Positions 44,701 through 56,700 of a stretch of 64,000 nucleotides of DNA are shown here, one piece after another. The number at the start of each line of letters is the position of its first letter. Position 1 is the first letter of the stretch. This stretch comes from Liolophura sinensis (taxonomy: Eukaryota > Mollusca > Polyplacophora > Chitonida > Chitonidae): positions 12,088,001-12,152,000 of the forward strand of contig NC_088307.1 of the NCBI RefSeq assembly GCF_032854445.1. Reading direction: 5' to 3'. The position numbers and the translations under genes are program-made. The notes under the pieces are model-generated. The model saw only the letters and a list, made by a program, of their open reading frames with translations, ran no database searches and was not told the origin of the DNA.

Positions 44701-47700
44701 ATGTTTGCATATGCATTTTGAATGCAAAATATTAAGCATTTAAAATCGTTTGTTTTAGATGGAATCTTCTCACAAAGGACATCCAAGACGGACTTGCTGG
44801 CGGTCCACTCTCCGTCTTTGATCAAAGAGGAAACGCCGTCGTAATTTCACCTTTCAACCAATTTATGGCAGCGTCTGTTTGGCACGAAGGAATAGTAGGT
44901 GGCGCTGTTCACTGGGGCATCATGGGAGGTATTAACTCTGTTCCGGCTGGATTTGTGTACGAGACAATAATCTTCTTCAGCGACCAAGGCATAAATAAGG
45001 TATACTCAATAACTTTCTAGAGTAAGAGAGGAAAAACATAGAAAACTAGTGAACACTAGCAAACATTACTACGACTAACACTGTTACAACAACCAATAGT
45101 AATGCTTTATTTCAACCCCCCGAAAAAACATCCATGTTAGTATGAGACATTATTCGAGGTTTGTGATTATGCCGCCCAAAAATAAATAACGAGTTAGTAA
45201 TTGCATACAGGCTGAAACTCTTAGTCCAGAAGACAAACACACATCTGAGTTGTATACATACACAGTGAAATATGTGTTATCCTATAATCTTTACACTACA
45301 ACAAAACCTAACCTACACATAAATGAATAGCTGGGCCCAGTTTCACAAAGATGCCGTACATGTATGATAATCGCGCGCATAGGACAAGGGTATCTGTGAC
45401 GCACAGTTATCCTACGACGAATGTACTTTGTGTAATTGAGCCCTGATCTGTTAGGAATGAATCTGACAACCTTAAACAATCGCACATCAAAAGAAGCAAG
45501 ATAAACTAAAAATCCTGTAATCCAGGAATATTTGTGCCCAACTTTTGTCTGAGAAGATTACAGACAATGGGTCAAAATTCTGGGGTGTTCGAATGGGTTG
45601 GGCTCAATACTCAAAACAGAACTAAAATCTACTAGCTATCTCAGGGGGATTGGTTTATTATAACTGGACTATGACTAATAATTTAAAAACGACACCAATT
45701 CCAACGTAAATAAACAGATGAACAAAATCAAAGACTTCTTTCATTGCTGTAACCTCATGAGGAAGTGTGTGATAACGTGCAGGCAATGTGTACAGTTAAT
45801 GTGTACCGTATATTAGAAGTTTACATAACAAAAGCTGTGCCTGGCTTCAAATGTGTTTTGCTTAAACATCCGAGTTATAGGCAAACAACTACCGACGTCA
45901 TCAATTCACTGAAGCAAACAGGAACTTTAGCACCGTCGTATAAATGAGCAAAATAAACATTCTTCCATCTTTAAAGTGTATTTTCAAAAATTTCTAAATT
46001 TCAGAAAATTTCAGGCATTCGTAGCACAGGGATATGAGTACATTTCATTATTTTGTTTATTTCCCTGCTTGGTGTTTTTACGCCGTACTCAAGAATATTT
46101 CGCTTAAAAGACGGCGGCCAGCATTACGGTGGGAGGGAACGAGACAAAGCCCGGGGAAAAGCCCAAGATCATCCGACAGACCTTCCCACTTACGGCCGGA
46201 GAGAAAGTCAGCCTGAGCTGGACTTGAACTCACCGCGACCCCATTAGCTAGAGCTGGTGTCACACTGTGCGGGCATTGCGCCACACTGGTGTGCTTAATC
46301 GGCCAGGATGTCCCTTGGGTAAATGCGAATGAGTAAATGCGAAATGTGTTTTACACGTCTTTTTTTAGGCATTCGAAGGATGGGGGGAAGTGCTGAAGAC
46401 ACAGTACAATAAGGAGGGAGTATATCGCCATTCCGATCTGACTCTGAACTACATGGGATACTGGACGGACGGAGGTAAATGCCTTCATTGCAATAAGATA
46501 CAACGTACAGGCATATCTGCAACACGCGAATGTAATATTTAATAGAACCGGAGAGGAAGCAAGCAAGAGCTGGACTTGCACTCACAGCGACTGGATTGTT
46601 GACGAGCTCCTGACAATAGGTAATATGAAGAGTAAAACTAGGCAGCCAAGTCGTTGTGATAGTTGACAAATGGTCACACGCAACTCCTCTTTTTAAGGTA
46701 ACCCGACCCTGGATGGAGCCTTGATCTACCGCTCGAGCTATCGAGTTTTGTGCAATCTCATTTAACATACGATTACTTGAAAACAGAAGGCCTATGTTCC
46801 TGAACTGATGTTTAATCAATAATCTTTTATAAATGATGTAATCTTCTCTGAATCCTCAGGTGCATACTATTATTACAACACAGAAAAAAACAAAACGTAC
46901 GAGGAGACCATACTTGACGTGAAAACCTACACGGACAGTCTCAACCTCCCCTTCAGGTAAGGTAACAGTGCGTTAACTCGTACATTTTGTGGGAGATGTG
47001 TCAAACGGTTAACTATACATCAGCACAATGATATTCCTTATTATTTTTGTAGTAAATTTGTCAACTTCAACCTTCAAACTATAAATATATCCTCTAACTT
47101 TCGCACGGTATCGTATCACACGCAGCTTGCTCTCTTCTGTACAACATATCAAAAATTAACTCAGAATGATTAGGATTTTTTGAGCGGTTATTGCTGAAAC
47201 TGAAGACATATCAGTCTGTCACCTTGGTAACCTCCAGGGAAGTGGGTAGTAACACTGGGCAAAAAGTTTTCAGTTCGATTCAAAATTCGGATATAATTTA
47301 ATTACGTGCTAAATAGCAGTGCAGAAATTCATTGTGTTTCAACAATCTACAACAATCAACAATGGCTGTGGCACTGTGTGACAGTATTATCCAATCAGTG
47401 CCCCAGAATTCTTTACGTCGGAGATGTCCGAAAACATACGTAAACGGACATGGCCAATGGTAAATATGGCCAAGGCGTTATTTATTTACTTGATTGAAGT
47501 TTACGCCGTACGGAAGAACATTTCATGGGACGGTGGTCAACATTATAGTGGGAGGAAAACGAAGGAAATCTGCAGGTTGGTATCATACATTAATCACCAC
47601 GCGCGTCCGTAAGGAAGTCGGCATGAGCTGGACTTGAACTCACAACGATCACATTAGTGAAATGCTCCAAGGTCATTGTGCTAAGTTAGTGTACTAACCA

Positions 47701-50682
47701 CTATGACATAGTTACATTCATCTCTTAACATTTGCGTTCGTGAATCTTTTACAGGGAAGAGACGAAGTAGGCATCGCTAAGCAGATCACTTAAACTTTTT
47801 TTTTTTTTTTTTTTATTTTGATTGGTGTTTTACGCCGTACTCAAGAATATTTCACTTATACGACGGCGGCCAGCATTATGGTGGGTGGAAACCGGGCAGA
47901 ACCCGGGGGAAACCCACGACCATCCGCAGGTTGTTGCCAGACCTTGCCATGTATGGCCGGCGAGGAAGCCAGCATGAGCATGAGACTTGAACCCACAGCG
48001 ACCGCATTGGTGAGAGACTCCTGGGTCATTACACTGTGCTAGCGCGCTAACCAACTGAGCCACGGAGGTCCCCGTCTTAAACTTTTCTCCCACCATAATG
48101 CTGGCCGCCGTCGTATAAGTAAAATATTCTTGAGTTACGGCGTAAAACATCAATCAAATAAATAAATAAATATTATGATAAACACATTATTATAAACACA
48201 TTATTATTTAAGAAAAACGTGTTTGTTGACATGGTTAAGTAAAGCATTAACAACGTTTATGAGGAGTGCTGGGCCAGTTGTATTTGTACCCAGAATATTG
48301 ATCAAGCAGTTTTGTCCCATGCCTTAGGTATGTTCAGTACGACTCCTGGTGGTACTACAAGGGTCCGGCCGGTGGAGATATACTGTGGGAACCCATGGCT
48401 GACGTTTTTCCGCACGGATTACAGTAAGCTACTTTAGCATGTCAAACTCTTCCGGTACTGTTTAAGCAGTTTTGCACATTGTGATAGATGTGAATCGATC
48501 TGTGTATCGATCAAGTCACCTTGTGTGCATAAAACTTGAAATGCACAAATACTCTCTAAAACTGCTGTGAACGAATGGCTCACGGTCTTGTGGCATGTAT
48601 GCACATACATATCATATTGTATATAAATTTTGTGCGGCGTATATTTGCATGCATATTACGTTTTACCTCTGAATCATGAAATTTATAGTCACAGTGACTG
48701 CACTGCAATGCTGGTCGTTCAGAGAAAGTTTTTCAGAGAAAAGATCGTCTTAGGTCAGAGACGAGGAAGCCATCTAGGAAATAGACAACAAATGGACAAA
48801 CGAATGTACTGGCAAATGATTGGTTAAAAATGACGTCGAACGGCCACATACAATGGAGATGGTTGTATATAACAAGTAGTGTTCTAGTTTATGACGTTGT
48901 GGCGCGCGGTATACAGCGTGTGGTGCGGCGTGGTTACAAGTATATAAATTGCGTTCCAAACGTACACATCTCATTGTAGATGTGCGAACCCGAGCGCTGT
49001 AAGTACATTTTGCTTTACCTAATGCCAAAACCACATGCCAGACCGATAACGTTTCCTAAGTTCACACACACACAAAAAAACTGTTATTGTAAACATGTGA
49101 AATGTTTAGGCCTATATAATAATATGGTGGATATTTTCAGCAAACATAGATACTCTAGTAAACATTATATTACATGTTATTAAGTGCAAAAGTGCTTACT
49201 ATAGTAAACACGTGATATGTTTACACTGTAGATGTCGCATGTTTATTACGTAAAAGAACACTTATTTTTAGTATGTATGGTTTTAAAAAAGATTACAGTA
49301 GTTTAATTGTGGTCTTTTATGACATTATAGATTACAGACTTTATGCCAGTACCATAACAAATTTACTTCAGCGTTGTTAATAGGCCGACTTGTTTACATG
49401 TGCGGATGATCGTGGTTTGCCCTTGGGCTCTGGCCGGTTTCCTCCCATCATAATGCTGATAGCCGTCGTATAAATGAAATATTCTTGAGTATGGCGAAAA
49501 ACACCAATCAAATAAATAAATAAATATTTAGCTGTCAAAAACATTCATTTTCTGGGTTTGGATGAAACCAATGTATTTGTGACGTAGTTGTCAGATCTAC
49601 AATCGTTGTGAAAGATTGTGAACGAAACGGCACCCTTGGCTAGTAGGTATAACACACTGCCTAACATTGGATAGAGGTATAATACATTCGCATGAGACAT
49701 ATTCTGTGTCTTTCCAACATCACTGAAAACTGTTGACTACTTCTCTTTACATGATTCCGGTATAATTTCGTATTTATATGCTTTCTTAGTTTTTTTGTGT
49801 AAAACGGTTTTTGGTGTTAAAATTTGGTTACCATCATTTGTGACGTATCTCCAGGCAGCATTTGAATCATAGATAGCAGAATCGTCCAAACGCTGTTTAT
49901 GCCTAACATACATTTGTATAACAAGGAACATGACTTCAATGGCTGGGACATAAGCCCTAACTTTACATAAAGAGCATAAGATATGGAACAATATTCCAAT
50001 CTCAACCAAACAACGTTTGTTCGAAAGATGATAGCTGATGTATGAATCCACAAAGGAACCTGCTTTTCCTGGGCTGCACGAAAACCCTAAGTTTGTGGTC
50101 TTTTTATTTTGTTTTTTTGTTTAGTCTCAGGTTTTAGTAACAGAACAATCAGGTCACAGCAAAACGCTTCGCTCTGATTGGCCGCATACCAGTCTGGCAT
50201 TGTCTGACATCAATCAGAATAGCTTTTACTGCCGCAGTGGCTTAAAAATTATGGCCACATGCAAGGTAGATTGTGGAGTGAAGGTCAGAATAAGCCGTAT
50301 AACTTCGGTAGAGTGTAAGGAAACAAAGTATTGAAAAGTGCTTTATTAAAAAAAAAACGTCTTACTTAGTCGACAGGAGAAATATGGTGGCTCCATCGGC
50401 TTTCATTGCTGAGAAATCAACCCAGAACTGTCGCTTGACGCTCTTTTCCCTTGTTACCGGATTTGACCGTCTAAACCAACACCTACAAACTTACGAATTT
50501 CAGGCATGTTACAGCCAAGAAAAATGAATGTTTATTTGTCGATTTATATATAAATGTAAAGCTGCGTGTCTCAGCTTTAGGACGAGAGTCGTTTGCTTGA
50601 GACTGGAATATTTTTCCGTGTTTTATGCCTAGTACAGTTAGAGTTAGGGCTCCCCTCCCACGCATTGGCGTTATGTGCTTTG

Positions 50683-50738
<56 letters not shown>

Positions 50739-53700
50739 TGGGTATAAACAGCATTCGGACGGTTCTGCCACCTGTAATTTCAACAACATAAAAGACCCCA
50801 GAAGCACAGCATACCTGATTAAATTTTATAAAGCTATGAAGTAGAAATGACTCCATTGTAAAACAAAGACATATCACCACCAGGTGTACGCACAACATGG
50901 CTTTGATGCAAAGAACAGTAACTCCGTCTCAAATCTACACACAATGCCTCTTGGAAAGTAACTGTGCTTACAAAAAAAGTACACCCTAAGGGTGACTTCC
51001 GTTTGACTGCAGATATATTGAATGACTTGCGTTCATTTATTCATTTGCTCTTCATTGCACTGTGACAACAGTACATAAAGCTTTTCTTTTTTCTTTTATT
51101 CTTTTGTTCTGCAGATACATGTATAACATGACCGGATGGCCGGCAGGAGCTCATAACAGATACTGGTAATTACAAAACTTTTCTCCAGTAATTACAAAAC
51201 TTTTCATGGGTAATTACAAAAATTTTTACAGGTAATAAGAAAAATTTTCACTGGTAATCGCAAAGGTTTACACTGGTAATTATAAAATTTTACACTGGTA
51301 ATTATAAAACTTTACACTGGTAATTATAAAACTGTACACTGGTGATTATAAAACTGTACACTGGTAATTATAAAACTGTACACTGGTGATTATAAAACTG
51401 TACACTGGTAATTATAAAACTGTACACTGGTGATTATAAAACTGTACACTGGTAATTATAAAACTGTACACTGGTAATTATAAAACTGTACACTGGTGAT
51501 TATAAAAAATTTACACCGGTAATTATGAAACTTTTCCCAGCCAATTACAAAACATGATGCTGGTAATGATGTAATCTGGCACCCATAACTGTGGAATTAA
51601 CACCTCTTAGCTGTGACGAGCAGCTCTATGGCCGTACGCTACTACGGTTGTTGTTGAATTTTTTGTTGTTGTTGTTATCATGAACGGACATGGGGTGTTT
51701 TTTTTTTAATGATGCGCATGCGTTGTGGCATGTGACCGTACATGGGTCATGTATTCTTGTTCTCGCCGCTCCGCGTTACATTAGTCTATACATTTTTTCT
51801 CGCTTTTTGAAGGCAATAACCGATCAAATCAAATAATAATTTATCGATAAAGCAATAGATACAATAAACATACTATTCACCAACTTGACACCATCCCCTT
51901 TAATGTGTATTTCTAAATCAATGGAAAACATATCTTTAACATGAATGGCATGACACAAGTAACTTTTTGTGTTATGATCTCTTTCTTGATCAATGGAAAA
52001 CATATCTTTAACATGCATGGCATGACACAAATAATTTTTTGTGTTGTGACGTTACTGTATGTGATACAGAACCCAGCTCCTAATGGTTAGAAACTTTTTT
52101 GTTGGTTTTCTACCTCTTCCATTAGGATCATCTTTTCTGTCATCTCGCTTTGTATAGTACTTTCCTGGTCATGCCCTTCTATATCATCCTATATAGGTCA
52201 TGCCCTTCTATATGATCCTATATAGGTCATGCCCTTCTATATGATCCTGTATAAGTCATGCCCTTTTATATGATCTTATATAGGTCATGCCCTTCTATAT
52301 GATCCTGTATAAGTCATGTCCTTTTATATGACCCAATATAGGTCATGCCCTTCTATATTATCCTATATAGGTCATGCCCTTCTATATGATCCTATATAGG
52401 TCATGCCCTTTTAGACCCAGTTTGTATATTTTTTTTACTATATGATCCTATATAGGTCAAGCTTGACCAAATACGCCAAACAAAATGGCGGGCAATTCCA
52501 GTTCACTGTGGAGACTCTCAAGTCAGTTCCTGTAGAAGAGGTAAGTGATATGAGCGACGTTTAGCAACACTTGAAGCCGTAATACCCAGACACGTTAATA
52601 GATAAATATATCTGTTGCGTGTTCTTTTCTGAAAATGGATATGCTGTGCATGCCATATCAGCAGTTGTCCATCTCTGACTGTTTTATTTCTTTATTTGAT
52701 TGGTGTTTTACGCCGTACTCAAGTATATTTCACTTTTTCGACGGCGGTCAGCGTTATGGTGGGGGGAATCCAGACAGGGCTTGGGGGAAAGCCAAGATCA
52801 TCCGCACATTGCTCGCAGACCTTCCTATGTATGGCCGGAGAACCCTGCATCAGTTGGACTTGAACTCACCGCGACCGCACTGGTCAGAGGCTCATGGGTT
52901 ATTGCTCCGCGCTGGCGTGTTAACCCACTCTCCCACATCTGCATAGAAGGCCATCACTTTTTCAGTCGTGGCGGAGGTGACGGGCCCCGATAGCACCGTT
53001 TGTAGAACGTCCGCTTCGGGAGTGGTAGATCCGGAATCAATCCTCGGTCGAGTCGCACCTAAGACTTCAAAGGAAAATTGTAGCTTCCTCGCTTGGTGTT
53101 CAGCATTAAGGGGATAGTGCAGCGACTTGTTCACCCGTATCAGTATAATGGCTCGGGCGGGGCGACTTACTGCCTCCTGTAAGTCGTCTCAGTGAAATCC
53201 AAGAGCGGTGGAAATCCGTCCTGCAACAAGGAGGCACATTACACGAACAGGTACCCAGAGAACTCCTTCGTCGTCGTACGACTGAAAAATTGTTAAGTAC
53301 GACGTTAAACCCCAAGCATTCACTCACTCACTTGTGGCCGAGAAGGTTAGCTGGTTCTCGCTGGCTTGGCTGCGATGTAAAATCGGGATATTCATCCCGT
53401 ACCTTACAAAGGTCGATGGTTTACTCAGGGCACTTCCTGTTGCCCCTGATGTCTAACGCGAGTGTCCTAAGACATTTTGTAATGTCGTTCCCCATTGTTG
53501 TAGACAGCTATGGGTGGCATTTCCTCATCGTTTTTAGAAAGCAATGTGTGCCTTTCCCCATTATCACAAGAAAACTACATTATGCCTTTCCCCATTAGAG
53601 TATAAATAACTATACATGGCTTTTCGCCCATTGTTCCGTCACACGTAACGCATGCCTTTCCCTATTCGTTGTATTAAGCTATTTGCTACCATTCCCCTTT

Positions 53701-56700
53701 GTAATGATAAAACCATGTGATGCCTTTCCCAGTTGCTGTAAACAGTTACTCGTGGCCATTCCTTGATAGCTGTTTAAAAGCAGCTTATCCCTTTCCTCGT
53801 TGCTGTAGAAAAAACCTCACCCCATTGTTATCAGAAAGTCGTGTGATGCCTTTCGCCATAGTTATGAGAAAGCTGTGAGATGCCTATCCCCATTGTTATC
53901 AGAAAGCCATGTGATGCCTATATCGATTGTAATTAGAAGGCTATGTGATGCCTTTCTGCATTGTTATTAGAAGCCGTGTGATGCCTTTCCTAATCATTGT
54001 TAGAAAAACTGTATGATATTGTTACGGTATTGAAAACAGCAACAGAAAACAGACTCAGTGACTCAATATTACAATGTAAACAATGCTTTATATATACAAA
54101 ATGAGACGTACAGTTTTACAGACAGTTCAACAACAACAACATAAAAAAACATACACATCAGTATTACCGGTCTTTAAAAGTTTCCAGTTCACCTTTGCAT
54201 CCCAAGGAACATATTCCAGGAGATCCAACGTAAAGGCCATGGGATAAACACACAATTCACACAAGTCACAAATTGTCCCAGTCAGGCACTTCGCTAGGTT
54301 AGCGAACGCGAACACAGTACACAGGTTACACAGAACTGGAACAGTCAAGCCTTTGAATGACGTCACACCCGCAGAGCACAACACAGGGTAAATACAGGCA
54401 TGGAGGTATAATCCACTTCAGATCAGTCACAGCTCCCGCAGAAACTCACAAACGAGCCGTTCAGAGACGTAGAGTAATGTCACCTTGTGGCAGAACGAAC
54501 GTCCTTTGCAAAACTGAAAACTTCAGTTTAGAGTCCTTGACGACCTTGTCGGTCAGGTGAGGTCAGCGTGTTAAACAAACTACACAGCCAACACTGTATA
54601 ATCATAATAAAGATCCGAACACCAATAAACGGGACTTCCGCAGAAATTCACATAAACCAGACATCAGTGGTACACAAACGGTGCCGGCATAAAAATCTGT
54701 CCTCCCAAATGAAACTGGCATCACCAGCTCATATCAAAATAATGGACTCGATACGAGAGCGTCGCACACTCTCCTGGCTCCCAGTGGATGCAGCAAAAAT
54801 ACCTCCACTCTGCACAGAAAACACGGCTTATATACGTTCCAGGTGGATTCAACTGTTTTTAAACACAGAATTAACAGCCAATGAACAGCCAATAAAGTAA
54901 ACGAAGCATTGAACAAGGTGCTTTCCATCCGGTCAGGGCTGTACATATATAACAGGGCCTGTTATGCTTAACACAAAGGTCTGCAGACTAACAGTACATG
55001 AAAACGTTAAATAGTCATACATAACAATATATTTCACAGTTTTTCGGTGCCAAAAAGAAGAAGAAAGAACTTCAGGTTTATTACTTAAAACTGACAAGTT
55101 TTCTTCAAAATTCACGTTGCCACCGATTAAAGTAATTTCCAGTGCAATAACTATCTGGGTCCAAGCTGTACTGAGGATTCCTCTTTCACAGTAAGTGAGT
55201 AATACATTATCAGTTTGCCTAAAAAAACCGTCATGGTAGGACAAGCGAATAAACAATACGCTCAAACAACTTTGGTCCAAATCACATTAGGCGGGGAAGG
55301 TTACTCATTACAACGTAAAATTTAAGGCTTTAAGACCTAGCCAGTCAACTATATGTTTGCTCCTTACAAATACACTTCTTTGCGTTACAGGCATTTTGGG
55401 ATTATCTCTTCACGCGTGCACGAGAGTGGGGATTGATTTTGTACGAACAGGTCAGTAAACTAACTTCACCTGAGGCCTCTAATACACAGCGATTGTAATC
55501 TTAGTTGACCCGAAGCAGGTTTTCACGGCAAAATATGGTTCTAACATGTGTCGCTATTGTAGTTACAAGAAACTATGGCTACGATCACTTTGTGCAAACT
55601 CTATTCGACATGCTTTTGTAACAATTAAAATCATAGAACGAGATATCAACTCAAAAAACAGATAAAAAGCAGAGGAACCAGAGGTTGCTGGATTCGATCC
55701 TACAACGTACTTGCTTTTCGAAGGATGGTAAACGTACACGTTCTTGTTTTTCTTTTGGACATCATGTTCTTGTTTTTTTTAATATTGGGGCTGCAGCTTC
55801 GAAATGCGCGTGCGTCTTATTCCTCGAAACCATTTGAAACATCCATGTCCTGTGTATAAAACGACAAGAATTCCACCTTTTTCTTTAAAATCACGATCTA
55901 TCTACAAATCGTCAAGGCCCATCATTAAATATTGTTTTGTATATCAGATACAGTATGTCATTGGGTCATAACAAAAACAAACTTTTGGCAAGCCGTCAAT
56001 GGTTTCTCAAAACCACTGCCGAAGCGCAAATACATCACAGCTTCATTTTGTTGCCTTGTTTCAACAACGGAACTGAGAAAGAACGCCGCCAAGACTGCTG
56101 ATGTAGAGCTTTCTCGAGAAACATTAAAACCAGATTTTTTATTCAACGTATATTTAGACTTACCACCTTTCAGAGAATATTTTTATTTCATCTCTCAAAA
56201 TTGCACTATGTTTCAGCTGTGGTAAATTTCATTGCATAAAAAACCGGTCCCCATATAACATATGTATTTTTAAAACAATAATAGTTATTATTCTACAGGA
56301 TTGGTTGCACAACGAATTTGAAGGTTTAGAGGCGATGCTCACCGACCTTGACCTTGGAAGGCTGTGGCTCTTACAGATGGGAAACGCCGCGAGAAAACAC
56401 GGGATTTCCATCCTTTACTGCATGTCTTATCCTCGACAGGCATTGCAAACTCTAGAGATACCCGCTGTGACCATGGTAAGTATTACATGGCGCTCCATAA
56501 TCATATAGAAGCTTTTGTCTTACATTTTTCGACCTATGCAACTAAAGGCTGTTTGAGGTTGTTTAAACGAGCAAGTGTTTTGTCTGTCCGTTTACAGGCT
56601 CGTGTCAGCGACGATTACAGACCTGGGAATGGACAATGGAAGATCGGGATATCTTCCATATTTGCCGAAGCCGTCAACATTGCGCCATTTAAAGATACCT

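Noticed and set aside
54933-55280. 115-codon minus-strand frame in intron 9 of locus C
   Set aside because: No domain was recognised. It lies next to the candidate LTR and is probably non-coding.
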